A stretch of 64,000 nt of DNA from Corticium candelabrum (Eukaryota; Porifera; Homoscleromorpha; Homosclerophorida; Plakinidae), in NCBI RefSeq assembly GCF_963422355.1, contig NC_085088.1:7551485-7615484 (forward strand). Direction: 5' to 3'. A program made the position numbers and the translations under genes. Positions 46,545-60,130 of the stretch are shown piece after piece. The notes beneath the pieces are model-generated. The model worked only from the letters and a program-made list of their open reading frames with translations. It was not told where the DNA came from and made no database searches. The first letter of the stretch is position 1; every line of letters starts with the position of its first letter.

Positions 46545-48597
46545 ATGTTCGGTGGAGGATTTCGTGCCCAGAAGCTGCGAGTCAGTCTTAAACTTGCTAT
46601 TAACCGCTTTAAGCATTTGGAGAAAAAGAAGAGTACGGGTTTCCTTTCGGTGTTCAAATAGTTTGTCTGTGGAATCAAAGTTTTGACTTTTATAGCTGAA
46701 AATGCGTTGAAGGCTCGGAAAGAAATTGCGGATTACTTGGCTCAAGGTAAAGATGAACGTGCTAGAATTAGAGTAAGTGCCTTTTTCCAATCTGTTGTTG
46801 TTTGTGACGTGTACGTATGTCATTTCTTGTAAAGGTAGAACATATAATTCGTGAGGACTATCTAGTTGAAGCAATGGAGATATTGGAGATGTACTGTGAC
46901 TTGCTGCTGGCTAGATTTGGTCTCATTGAAACAATGAAGTACGCAAACAGTGGCAATTGACTTGCTGCAAACCGTCAGGCTGTCTGTAGTTAGTAAGTTG
47001 GTCTTTCTGTAGGACCTGCGATGACGGTCTCTTGGAGTCAGTTTGTACTCTAATTTGGGTTACCCCAAGGCTATCCACTGATGTAGCTGAATTGAGACAG
47101 GTCTGGGTTTATACAATCATTTGCAATTCATTGTTTGTCGTTCTTGGTGGGTTGCAACATATATGTAATTTGTGGGTTGCAACATGTAATTTGACAGTTT
47201 CACAGTGAAATTGAAATTTAGCTTAGATGTTTAGAAATTCAAAAACCTAATTGTACGTTAAATAGTGTGAATATCAGTGGGTTTGGAATTGTGTTTCACA
47301 AGTTTAATAAACTTGTGTTTTAATTGTCCTATCAACTCATAGTCAAGACTACTGGTTTTATCACGATTTGGTGTTGTTGCAAGATATCGTACTAGTAATG
47401 TGACCATCTTGCAACTTACTGTATTGTCACAAAATCCGTGCTTATTTCTATGTAAGCCGAATTGGAATTCAGGCTAATATTTAAGACAGGCTTATATTCA
47501 AAACAGGCTTAGATGCTATTTGCACATGATAAGGTATAGACATGACAACCACATACCACTTGAAAAGCAAGATTCGTTAAAATATATAGACATGACTACC
47601 ATGAGATGCCAGTTTCAAGAGCATCAGCTGAATCTTCGTCATCATTGCCAGTGTCATTGAACGCTGCATGCACATGCCAAAACATGCGCATGCACGTGAC
47701 CGCATGCGTATGCATGCCGTGCGTCTTGAACAAAAGATCGACTTCTAAATGCGACTGGCTTGTATGCAAGACAAAATCTGGGAGGTTAGACTTTTTTAAG
47801 CGAAGAAACAAATGGCATAAGCATTAATTAATGCTTTTGGAGCTTTGTGCAAATCCGTTTTTGTTGACCAAAATCTAACTGCTAAAACTAAATGGTTTGT
47901 CTATTAAGCTTGTGTATATTGGCTATACTCCTTTATGGATCGGAGATTTGGGTTTCTCACGAGTGCCATTTACAGAAGCTTGATACATTTTAGCATAGAC
48001 TACTTAACTTAATGCATACAAATTGCACTTGGAATCTCCACGAAAGAGCAATGGTTCAAACATCTATCATTGAAGCTGATCAGACAGCGATGGGAAGACT
48101 CTGGAAGTATAACATGAAAGGTGACTAAACACCAACTAATTAGAGTGGCTTTGGCCATCTTGCCAGAATGCCAAATCAGCAGTTCCCAAAGATATGCTTT
48201 TTTTGCTGGTTGCCTCAACAGCGGCCACAGGGTGGGCCCTGGAAGAGATTGAAAGATGTCATTTGGAAAGACCTGAAGAATTTGGGATTCCTGAGGAGAA
48301 ATAGTTTGATTTAGCAAACAGTTCCAGAACTGTGTGGTGTAATGCTTACTGCACAGCTCTTGAGTCGGCAAGATCAGAACAACCTACTCTGCAAATACAA
48401 TGTCAAAATGTCGCAAGTGTAGTATAGAACGCCGGAAACTGATCCACCAACAGCAAGGCGCAGTCCAGTTTACTTTGTGCAAATGATGGTTCTTGTTCTG
48501 AGGCAGATATACTGTTCCCAAGTATCTATCTGACTTTGTTCTTCTTTTGAGGGGTAACGTGACCAGTCTTTATTATGGCAGCAATACTGGAGGAGGA

Positions 48598-48694
<97 letters not shown>

Positions 48695-48713
48695 TGTGTG
48701 CATGTGTGCATGC

Positions 48714-48771
<58 letters not shown>

Positions 48772-51700
48772 CCTGGGACGCATTTGAGAAAGATGGGATG
48801 CAGATTTCAGACAGCGGAATGTATCTTTTTATGTGCATTCTTATCTAATACGAAGAGGCACTAAACGTAAACTCTCACTTCCAGCTTACAGTTTATTCGG
48901 CATAAGTTTGAACTCAGAAGTGAGTAATGAGGTAAAGTTCACACCAGGTATGCTCTGCTCATTGTGTCGAAATATGTCTTCGATATGCAAAAGTTTTACC
49001 CTTTGGTTTTCTTTGTAGGAAGGGCTTAGATAACCTAATAAACCTAAATGAATAATTAATGAAGCAGAGCAAGACGCGTTGCTGGCCCTTCAATGTCACA
49101 CTTTCAAATGCCTCATTTCTTGTAAATCCACAAATTTTCGTATGCATTTTATTTTGTATTGTTCGTACAACTCCTAAATGTACTAAATTAAAATTCATAC
49201 TAAATTTCTTGGATGACAACTGTTATTACAAATCACCACTATGTTGATGTTGATGATGTACAGTACCACAACACAAGATCCAACTGAACAATACACTGGT
49301 TTTACAACGACAATAGACCAAAATGAAACTCTACGTACAACATGTCCAGTTTGCAACGTTATGATGTCACTCAACTCAAATTGTTTCTGAAAGTACTCTG
49401 ACAGACAGCATCTAGCAATGACATCAGCAGAAGATGAACCAGACAGTGACAGTTTGTTTTTTCGAATTAGTCCTAATGCGAACCCCAATACTACGCTTCG
49501 GTTGACGACGCAGCTGCTGTCTCGCAAGGCATGCAAGTAAAAAAGTCATGATCACTTTTTTGTCCAATGCTGTCCAAGAAGAAGGCGTCTTGCCGCGACC
49601 TTTTAATGCTAGTTGTACCATTTCTTCAGGCCGTCGGTTTGATACCAGTAACTGTTGTGATTCTGTGATTCAACAATTTTGCAGACAAGTGCTTGCCCAT
49701 GTAACAGTCCACATTCTTCAGCGACTTGGGCAATGGTCAGCCTAGTCTTGGAGTCGTAGACGTTCTTAGCTGCCGAGTGATCTCGATCCAGAGCTTCCTC
49801 TACATAACTGTGATTCTCTTGTCGGGTCGCAGATACTGCTCGCGATCATTTTGGTAGTGGTAGTAGTTCTTTTTTATCTTTTGTTGTGAGCCAAGCATGG
49901 AAACCACTTTGCTTTAGCTTAGAACTCATCACGTATGCTGACGCACGTAGAATGAAACAGTTACCATACTAGCGTGCACTAAAATTCTTCGTTAGAGCCC
50001 ATACGAAAATAATATGCGTACGAAAGGTCTTCTGGTCAAATGTATGAAAATAGTCACGTATGAAAATTTGTGGATTTACAGTAGATAGGTAATCGTACTA
50101 CAGTGATGGCAGATAAAGCAGATGGAGTGCATGCATGGGAACGAAAAACGGCAACGCCAATCCTGGATGCTTTGAGCGGGAACTCAACTGTACAGTGTGT
50201 TGTCAAAATTTAGTGTAATTGTGAGATGAAAGACAAGACGAGGTCAGCCCATCACACTACCAACTTTGGCCACTCCTATTTGAGGATGGGGCTGAATGTG
50301 CACAATAGACGAGGATGCATGTTTGAAGGGGATTAGGAAAATCTCAGGGGGTAACCCTAGGGTGAATGCACTAGTGTTACAGTGATACCTTTTGTGGACC
50401 ATTATTACTTAGTATGCCAGTTGATGTGGTGGTGTCTTGGCATGCTTTCCAGAGGTATGAATGTCAACAATCTCACATGAAAGTGAATGCGTCCAGCCCC
50501 CTTCTCATGCTCTTCATTAACCCGAGGCAGAGCTTCTGGTTGCAGTAGTGAGTCTTGTCGACGACCTAACGAACCATTAGACGGATGTGAGCAGAACGAT
50601 AGATGGATGTGGGCGGTATTACGGTATGGTTGTATGTGCTGTATTGTCACGAGAGCGTATATGTCAATTGTCCTGGTAATTCCTCGGAATTTCCGAAACA
50701 GCGCCTAGCCAAAAATCACTGATCTTTTAGAAACTGTTCTCATTTACAGCCCATTGGCCGCTAATGAGAATCAAGATTGTGGTGCGTGTGATTCGACGTC
50801 GCGGCCCAAAGTTGGTCGATATTCTGAGGCTGTATTAGTAACATGTATTGTTATACTACAGTGCACGTACAGGTTTGGCAACCAGACAGTTGGCTTACAC
50901 TGTGGATTAAAGAAGGAACCTCTAAAGAAACGCCTTATAGAAGTGTATACATAGGAAGGCAGTCTGGTCTGATTGCACTCCTGAATTTATAAAGACTTAG
51001 TATGCAGGACGTTACAAGAGGTCTGGGTCTCACACTTGCCTACTCTGTGATACTCAAGTCAATGTTCCAATTTCCAGAGTTTCGTATGAACCACTCGGGC
51101 ACCTATTGAGAACGTATTTTCTTCCATAAAAATCCCATTTTCCATATTGCTGCCTTGAGCACTGTTTCAGAAAGTCCTGGTTAGTTGTTTCTAACTAAAC
51201 AAACACAAGTGCTTCATTGTTTTGCGGAGTCAACCCAAAGTTACAAGACAAAGTAGTTGCATAAATAGGGCGAATTGTGTTATCCGTGTCATAACCCATT
51301 TCTTCTTCGATAGAGTGCTGATTTGCGAATGCGGTGATCGAATCTAGTAGGCGATGTGTGCTACAGGAAACAGAGCGCTCACTAACGAATACAGCCAAAC
51401 AGTGCTTGAATGCCATTGGACCAGCATGAAAGTTAGCGAAAGTATAGTTTAGGTGTACGTTGTTTGTGGTCATGTGATCTTGATGTGTAATCACGCATTA
51501 GTCCAAATGGCCTAGCATTGAGGCTAAATAGTGCAGCAACTGCATGTTCCGTAACCTAAAAGTTAGCAGCCAAGGGTTTAGCACTTTAGTGTTTTATTTT
51601 GTTAGTGGTTATAGTTGTCAATCATTGACCATTTTCTTTGTACACAGTGAGACTTTTAATAGGCATATTCATTTGTAGAGTTACCTATGTTGTTACAGTG

Positions 51701-54700
51701 TATGGTTTCTTGAAAATCAGTTTTAGCTGTTGGCATGTGTACTACTGAATGCGTAATTTTTACATTAAGAAGTTATTATTGCATGCTTATGTGCCATGCA
51801 TTAGGCATACCTAAGTAAAATGGTGGGCTAGAGCTGCATTGGTCAGCAATGTGTGTTGTGTTTCTGTGAATGAATGAGCAACCAATATATGGTGTCAAGA
51901 TTACACATTGTAGTACTTTGTCTTTTGATTGTGGTGTATGCAGATTTCGGAGCAGTTGGCTCTGAAATACGGAAAGCCATTTGCAGATCAAGCAAGAGCA
52001 AACAAAACCAATTCAGTGAATGAAAGAGTATAACAGTGTTGTTTCAGTTATTGTTATGTTGTTGTTAATTAAAGTAATTTGTATTTGTAACAAGATTGTA
52101 GAAAAGATGAGTGTGCAAGCTCCACGTCGTTCACTAGTAGAGAACTACCTGGTGGAAATTGGAAAGAGCCACAACATTCCATATGAGCCTGATCCAGCAG
52201 CTTTTTTGGTATCAGTTGAAGTTATTCATATAAATAATACGTAGTTAGGTTGCACTGTCATCTGAGATAACTTATTATGTAATCAGTTGCATGTTCTGGG
52301 CTATGCACACTTATTTTTCTCATTATTTTTCTCAGAATTTGATTCTTATGGGTATTAGATGTGTGCAGCAGGAGAGTTTGAAACTGATAAACCATTGGTA
52401 TAAGGAACTGCATGTGATATTATGTATTTCTGAGTTATTTCTTTATGGTTGCTGTTGATCTGCCTGGAAGTGAATGCTTGTTGACTGATAGAAGGCTCAA
52501 GTTGTAGTTACAAATTTTGAAGCAGTTGTACGACTTGCAGAGAGTGTTTCCTAACAGGGGACAATAGTGTGGCTGTGTGTGTGCATGCGTGCGTGTGGTT
52601 GTGCATGCATGTGTGTATTTATGTTTGTGAGTTTGTCATGCTAGAAGAATGTAAAGCAGGCAGAAAATTAAAAGCTGGAATTGCAGTGTACTTCAACTGC
52701 ACACCTAGGCAAATATTTTTTAACCAGATCAGATAATAGTTCTGGAAATCTGACCAGGCTATGTTATGAGAATAACAGTTGTCAGAGTGCTGCATGACCA
52801 CAAAAGGAGATAAATAACATAGGCAGTACTACTGTCAACACAGATTAAATCATGAATATTGGAATTTGATTGAATCTTGTAGATGCAAATACTTGTAAGT
52901 GTTTGAAGCAGCATATTGAAAGAAGTTTATTACTTATCTGCTTAAAATGAGGTACGCGTTAGCAATCTAAAATTTGTGTGGAATCGGTAACCTAATTAAT
53001 ATCAATTAATATTATAGTTTGCCAGGCGAAGTGTAGTTTAGGTTACCTAGTTGCATGGCAATGGTTTAAGTATAGTGTGATTGTTTTATGATTATTAGGA
53101 TGATGATATTGGCTTATTGGAAGAAAAACTGGACTTTGGAGGCGAAGGAAACAATGCTGGTGGAAGAAAGGGTGGGGGAGGAGGAATGAGTGGAGGTGGA
53201 GGAGGTGGAGGGGATGTAAAACACAGTAGTGCCTTGCCACCCGCTCTTCCATATCCAGTGGCTGCTGCCAACCCAGCGTATCCACCTCCAGTTGTTAGTC
53301 AGCCTTACCAACCTCCTTCAATGATGCCACAACCTTCTGTAAGTATTGTTGTGTATTAAGCTTATCTACTGCAATTTCTTATTACTGTAGATCAACAAAT
53401 TATAAAGTTTGATTTAGTATTTTTGCCTATAATCACGGCCTTTGCAGAATGCTGAAATTTAAACAGTGGTGTTGATTTCTCCAAAATGGCATTTGTAAGT
53501 GCACTCTGAATTGCCATTGCTTTCATATAAGAGAGCACTTGTTGGAATTGAAGAGTCCAGGTATTTTGGTAGTGTTTTACTTCTCTTCCAGCTGTGGGTT
53601 AGCTCTAGCAAGCCACTAGTACTTTGCTATGTACACTGTACTACGTGATGTGTCACAGGAATACAGCCGTGTTATATAGGATATACAGTATGTATCTGAC
53701 ACCACAATACCAGCCATGCAATGAAAACAAAGAGGTGAGCTGACGATTAGAGCACAAGAAAATGTCGGCTATTCATCAGACTACTGCTTGACAGAAAATT
53801 ACTGTATTGGTGTCAGTCTACACTGCTTAGTTGCGTAGACATAAAAATCTGACATTGTTTACAAGGCAAACTGACAAAATTAGTCTTGACGAAGTTTTGT
53901 TGATTTACAGTAGTCAATGAGTAACAGCAAGGTTTGTATAGGCTGTAGTTGTTTTGAACATTTAATGGCTTTGTTGAGGATTGAAGAAGTTTTTGTTTCG
54001 TCAACATTAGTCACAGATCCTGTATTGTGTGTGTATTATGTCAACTTTAAACCTTAAACTTCCATATCATTTATAAATGTAACCAGTTCTAAGCAGTGGT
54101 TAATCAAGTGGTCAATCAAGTGGTCTACGAAAATGACATTCATTTTCATATTCGTACAGTTAAACAATAGCAGACCCTCTATACAATTGTTAAAAGGCCA
54201 GAACATTTAGATACAGTGCCAATATCGTATGGTGGCACTGTCCAGATTATGGGTATCATTGACTTTCTATTTATAGCCTCCTCTAAGTGTATTGCTAAAT
54301 TACCATGTGAGCATAAATTTATAAAACAATTTCCGTTTTCTAGACTTAAAATATGTGTATTGTGCACACTGACCGATCTGGACTGTGATCTTTTATATAT
54401 GTTTGAAACTGTATAAACAGTATGTGATTTTGGCAGAATACTTCAGGAAGCAGTACAGGTTATGCTGAGAGGAACATTCCGTCGACGAGCAGTAAGCTAA
54501 GAGCCTTGCTACCGTCTTTACACAAATTCAGCTAAAATGCTGGAAGTCACTTGAGAGACTTTGTCTAACTGTTCTGATGATTCAAAACCAGAGCAAAGTA
54601 CAACAGTTACGTTGCCGACTTTCGGGACCCCTTAGGCTGTCGTGAAGTATGTACACTGTAGACCCGGTGCGAGTGTGGCATGAGGAGAAAATGTGCTCAT

Positions 54701-56659
54701 GAGTTACAAAACGGGCGTGAATGCACATGCAAGGCTGAAAGGACTAACTGCACTACATTAAATTTTGTGCGCTTGCACTTATCATGTGACATTGCTTACC
54801 ACATGATCATCGTATGCGCTCTATATATGTAGATATTGCTTAAACCTGGATTCCTTTAAAACATAACCTACTTGGTGCCTTCGACCTGAGGAAAGGTGAT
54901 GAGTTGGTTTGCACGCAACCTGAACGCTACTTCAACAATAAGATTGCAAAATTGCTCCCGTACGTTTTCCTCATTTGTAACAGTGACTATGCTCTCATAT
55001 CCAGCTTTGACTTTACTTTTTTAGTTCAGTCCAACCTTCTTTCTTGATTGCGTAGCTATGCAATCAAGTTTGCAGGGGTGCAACCACACCTAGTTCAAGA
55101 CGATGGAGTGTCAGTTTAAACTGAAACTGCAATGACTGTGGATTGCTTATGAAAAGCTTTTCTTCCATTCTAAAACAAACAATACCAGAATGGACACATT
55201 TGCAGCATAAGTAAGAGTGGTTCAAGGCTACCTAGAATGATTTCGAAGTGTCAATGTAGACAAGGTATGAGACTGTACTTACAGCAATCATTACTATCAC
55301 TATCATTTCTATCTGCATCACTGCGGTAAAACAAGTACACAAAGTTAGTCAAGTTTCACCTAATACATGAGCATTGCATCTTTTTCAAAGCCAGAGATAA
55401 ATAAGAAGGAATGGCCAAACGATTTAAAGCTTCTGTTTGTCTGTCAATCTGTCTGACTATTTTCTAACAAATAATGCATCTATTCAAACTGTCAAGCCAA
55501 CAAAGAATGATCAAAATTGTCGTAATTACCTGAATCTATTTGTGCAAAACTTGCAGAAAACTGGCTTAATTAAAAGAAAATTTTTTACATAGAAATTTCT
55601 GTAAACTAGAGATGACATTATCTGAAGACTAAGCACAGTGTAGCACAAGTGTCAGAAAAGTTCTTGGAACAGGCATTTCACAGAATGACTTTTACAGTAT
55701 ACACAGAGTATTGGGAGATTACCAAGAAGTTAACTAGGTTTACTGTTAGTGAGAGCCAAATATGACTGGCCATAGGAAGGGAGAAAGGCCTAATTTGGAA
55801 CTTCTGTCTACATTTTTTACCATAATTATCTGAGGCATGAAACGCCTAGGTATAGTAGTGCAGGCCGATCACATGATGTACGACCAGCTCGACAACTTGC
55901 TAGGCAACCGTGTAACACATGACCAAAAAATGTCCCGTATGTTTAATATGGTAGACATGAATCAAGCTGCATAGCTATGGCATGCGGAGGGTTTGCACTG
56001 TTGTGGTTTTTCATTATAATAGAGTTTTGTAGCAGGACTGATGGTAGACTTACTAAAGAGATGACTGATTATAGATTTATTAACTATATTGACCAGCAGA
56101 ATAGCATTCTAATTGGCCAGTAAGTAGGGCATAACAGCCAGTTTGCCCTATTGCCGCTATATTTGACCTGTCACAAATTGATTGACATGATGCAAATTTA
56201 AATTGCAATTAAGAAACTGGTTTGACAAATGACAGTATGTATTTGATGTGATATGTAAGGGGAACACATCACTCAAATTTCTAAGAGTAGAGTAATTTGT
56301 AAAGCTGAGTGTGGTCAAAGTTCTTTTTGTTCAGAATATGGTAACTGTAGTCCACTTCTGCTGTACTCAGATTTGCTGTTGTTAAAAATGACTCCTTTTA
56401 TTTGTAGCATAATGCTTCTCCTCCTTACTCCGCAGCAGCAGGAAATGGACCTTTTGTTGTACCTGGCTCTCAAGGTCCATCATCATTGCCTCCTCCAAGC
56501 TATCATGCATCTTCTTCACCAGCTAGTATACCACCTTTACCGCAAGTGCCGACCAACAGTTTGCCCAAGCTAAGTGTTGGTTCTGGAAGCGCTGGAGGAG
56601 AAGATGTGGACTTCGATGAGCTGACAAGACGATTTGAAGAGCTAAAAAAGAAGAAGTGA
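46545..56659 (+). CDS. IST1: IST1, ESCRT-III-associated factor (8 exons, 348 aa)
   Basis: IST1 is an ESCRT-III-like protein that binds CHMP1 and VPS4 at endosomes and the midbody. Exons 46545-46632, 46696-46772, 46835-46938, 47013-47100, 51944-52027, 52095-52208, 53099-53338 and 56408-56659 join in phase (1047 nt). The start [20 protein letters not shown] and the blocks [20 protein letters not shown] and [16 protein letters not shown] are almost identical to the human protein and form the helical core (about residues 1-195). A glycine-rich then proline-rich linker follows. The last 18 residues, starting [17 protein letters not shown], are the MIT-interacting motif that recruits VPS4 and spastin-type proteins. 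Length is close to the human 364-366 aa. Intron 4 (4.8 kb) holds a decayed LINE and a TG tract. Confidence 0.96.
47890..48480 (+). pseudogene. Decayed RTE/CR1-like LINE fragment in IST1 intron 4
   Basis: Broken frames carry [23 protein letters not shown] near 47920, [12 protein letters not shown] near 48160 and [16 protein letters not shown] near 48230. This is the usual order LLYGSE.., GHxxRMxD.., KRxKDxxKxDLK in the 3' part of these LINEs. Confidence 0.72.
48601..48771. repeat. (TG)n microsatellite with ATGCG interruption
   Basis: Two TG tracts are separated by CGCGCATGCGTGTG-type sequence (about 48684-48720), within IST1 intron 4. Confidence 0.95.
48772..51943. other. Remainder of IST1 intron 4, no gene assigned
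   Basis: Several open frames of 60-110 codons exist on both strands (for example 49195-49536 minus and 49548-49745 plus), but none shows a known domain or clear splice context. A plus-strand stretch near 49320 reads [14 protein letters not shown], a possible zinc-knuckle remnant. Confidence 0.35.
53339..56407. other. IST1 intron 7, no gene assigned
   Basis: A 3.1 kb intron without a recognisable coding region. CTTGCTAGGCAACC at about 55896 resembles an RFX X-box (GTTGCYAGGCAAC), with no nearby ciliary gene to support a role. Confidence 0.35.
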
Positions 56660-59600
56660 AGTTACTGATGCTGTCTCTCATTTTTCAAGTATCACACCAT
56701 TAGGATTTAACAACAAGATTATGTACCTAGAGTGATGTGAGTGTGTTTATGTTGATATGGTAGTGACATGATGATGGTAGTTTGTTAGCTGCTGGCGTAA
56801 CCAACAGTTTCAACAGGGGCTTGCAAATTGGCAGAGGACGGATATGATCCTCTAATTGTAGTACCATAAATAACTAAATGAATAGATAAAGTAGGTGGTT
56901 GGATACATTATCATTCTCCAGAGTTAGTTTATAACACATTGTATGATGTTATGTTATAATGGTACAGTACAGTAGAACCTTGCTAATCCAAACAGCCCTG
57001 TGCCAAGCTCTGTTCGGATTAGTGAAGTTGTATGGATTACAAAAACACGTAACCTCAAAGGTCCAGACCTCATCTCAGACACCCAGACCACTGGTGCATT
57101 TATGTATGTCTCCACATGTCATGTTTGTGGTAAAAGACACAGCTATAACGAATACACAGTTACAATTACTGTGACCGTCAAGATTTAAAATAGTCAGATA
57201 TGCACAGTTGCTGAAGACTGGATAATCGCTTCAATGCAGCAGCAACCGGATTAGGATGCCTCAGAATTCCTGTTATGATGTTGGGTATGCAAGGCTGGGA
57301 TCAAATTTGTCTATGTCAACTTTTAGTATTGAGTCTTCGATTAGAATGATACTAATTATTGCAGTTGAAGTGATCAAGCTGAGACAGACAGTGGATTTGG
57401 TAAAAAAAGGGATGACTGGTGGTGTTGTATGTTTTCCACACAGTACAGTAACCGTTGTACTATACTGAAATGATAACACAGAAACAGCAAACTTTCATAG
57501 ACTAGCATTGGCTTTGTGATTTTATGGGAAGCAATCGATCTCTTCCAGTAGAATTAGTAGCTGAAAAAATGGTTAGGAGAAGCTGCAGACCGTGTTTGTC
57601 GTATATTGAAGAATGAAGGTGTTGTTTCTTAGTGGCAGAGTGTCGTTTGGAACGCTCTAAATCATTTGCTAGATCATATTACCTGTACACATGTTTCAAG
57701 ATTTCTACTTTCAGTTGATCTGGGTTTGATGTGTTGATGACACTTCCTGATGCAATGCATGGTTTTATTTACTTTATTTGTTGCATCAGAGCAAAGATCT
57801 GGGGCTGAAAGTTTAACAGTCACTACATTTGTAAGTAACTTCAAATGCTTTTTATTGCAGAGTATTATTACAAGATTTCTCCCAGAGGGGAGGGATGTGG
57901 ACCCAGTGCCCCCCTACATTCATTCATGTGATTGTCTTGTAAAAACAGATCCAAGCCAAATACTTACGGGCCATTATCTAACGTGCACATGAAACATTAT
58001 ATCTCTCTGATCATTTGGGTTTTGTGTGTCATTGCAAAGTGTGGACCAATTACAATATAGGTTTTGTGTTATGTTTAAACGACTTTTCCCACGTGACTTT
58101 GATGCCAAAAAGAGCTGTATCTCGTTGGTCATTGATCAGAAATAGAAAAAATAATCTGTAGGAACTTGATCACCTATGGAGTAGAGTTGCTACATGTGTT
58201 ATTTTGAATTCAATAAGATAATTGATTAGTAATTGATATAAATTATCTGCTCCCTCTTGAGGTGCTGAATGGGAGAAGCCCTATTAGTCATTTTACCCAA
58301 GATGCGGAAGCGCTAGAGATAGTAACGCTGGCTGTAGATTGACTCAACGACTCAACATGCCTATTGGCCATGTGCTCATTGTCACAAGAGCATATGCTGC
58401 CAATTATCAAGTGTTTCAATTACCCACACATGATAGTGTTGCTATGTCAACTACACAACACAGGTTGTTTAGCTAATTAGACATGTCAATGTGGTGTCTA
58501 GTGATGTCCACATGACCTTGTATCTCATGACTTATTTGCATTCTTGTACCCCAGCTACCCCAGTCGAGGGTTTAACACTATAGTGCTTCTTTATTGTCTT
58601 AGTTTTGATAACTGTAATTTATTAAATTTGTCTAAAACTACACATATAAAATGCTACAGCTCTAGATCTAGAGGTATGTCAGTTCTTTTTACCAGCTTTG
58701 TGAATTGAATTGAATAGATACAAAATTAATTTTAGTTGTTATCGAAGTAGTGGCCGTTAATGCCATAAGGAAAAAGGCCATAAAGAAGTGATGGCACTGT
58801 CTAGAGTGCCAGGTGTGTAAGACAGAGTTCCATGTTCTCGAATTACTAATATATACATTCACCACCTTGGTTAATGTTGCAGTAGTGATATATGAATTTC
58901 AGTTGATAAACCAGTACCATTGAGCGGCTACCAAATCTCTGCAGGAGAAGCTTTTTCACAAGGTCTTCTTTATCCAACCAAACCGATGCAAACTAGAGTT
59001 CATTCATATGGAATTAGTCAGTATAGGGTATCAGGTTGTGTCCTACAGTATAGAATTTGTTATGAGGAAATCAAGTTGTGTATTACAGTAAAGACAACAA
59101 TGGAGGTTTGCATGGCAAGTTCACAACAGCTATAGTCAACAAGAAATGACATGTACATATATATGTTGGTATGTGTCCAGTAAAGTTATATATATATACA
59201 ACAGGCTAAATGTTTAATATACAGACATTTGTCATAATGTACATTTGATAATGCAGTTGATACTTGTCTCTCAGCTGCTTTGTACAAAGTCAATGTTCAG
59301 AGGAAATTTCAATGATGTCTGGCCAACATTGCATGGTAGAGTTACTGTTGCACCAGCTGCCAGAGAGCACCTTCATCTCAAAATCATCTCTGTTCATGAA
59401 GGTGCTGTCACTTGATGATCCTCCATTCTAATGAGCAGACAGTTTCACATACACTCCAACAATGTGTTTGTAAGTCCCTCTTACCGCCCTGGTTAGCAAC
59501 TGTGCAGCTCCTGATGCTGTGCAGTGAACGTTTCCTTGATCTAAGAAAACGAATCGAATATTAGAATAACTAAAAGTCTATGTTCTTACTAGCATGGTTA

Positions 59601-60130
59601 CTAACCAAGCTGGGCCAATGCTATGCAAACGACCAAGCCAGCCCTGTTAGTGGGTGTGTTTCCCACTATGCATCCTACATAGTTTCATGGACATCTACCC
59701 TACTATAGAATTTTAACTATCTTGATCATGGATCGACAACAAGTTGGCTGTGATTCATATTTTGCTATTTCTATATGAATATGCATATGCAGCCTTTAGG
59801 GCATGCACGTGGTAAATTGAAACCGAGCTGAGCTGAGTCATGCATAGCCAGCCAAGCACAGCTCAGCACAGGTTCACATATAGGTTGGCTGGCCAGTGTT
59901 CACATGAGCAAAATACTACGCCAACCTGGGCCAGCATAGGTTGACCTTGCAAAGTGCTAAAAAGTTTTAGTGCAATCAAGATATACATTGTTAGCATTTG
60001 AAAACTTACTTTCTAAAGTCTCATTAACCTTGTGGCTTTTGACATCATTTTTACTGGTAATTGTAGCAGCATTCTTACCACCTGCAGAATAAAGCTGTTT
60101 TGTATTCTCAAAACATTTTCATGACAACCA
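56660..60130. other. Intergenic region, no gene recognised
   Basis: Between the IST1 stop and the 3' end of the minus-strand ankyrin gene. Apart from a pogo/Tigger-like end at 56966 I see AT-rich sequence, repeated GCTGGGCCA/AGCTGAGC-type words at 59600-59950, and open frames without known domains. Confidence 0.4.
56966..57060. mobile_element. Pogo/Tigger-like transposon end (relic)
   Basis: ACAGTAGAACCTTGCTAATCC followed by TGTTCGGATTAGTGAAGTTG and GGATTAC resembles the terminal region of pogo/Tigger elements (CAGTAGAACCTC..., then GGATTA-type words). A clear second TIR was not found; GTACTATACTG near 57470 is only a possible partner. Confidence 0.4.

Noticed and set aside
54437-54491. Possible extra IST1 exon between exons 7 and 8
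   Set aside because: It has a good acceptor (tggcag) and donor (gtaagc) but is 55 nt and would break the frame into the last exon; direct joining of 53338 to 56408 is in phase. It could still be an alternative exon.
55885-55910. RFX X-box-like CTTGCTAGGCAACC
   Set aside because: It lies deep in an IST1 intron with no start site near; a 13-bp match of this quality can occur by chance.
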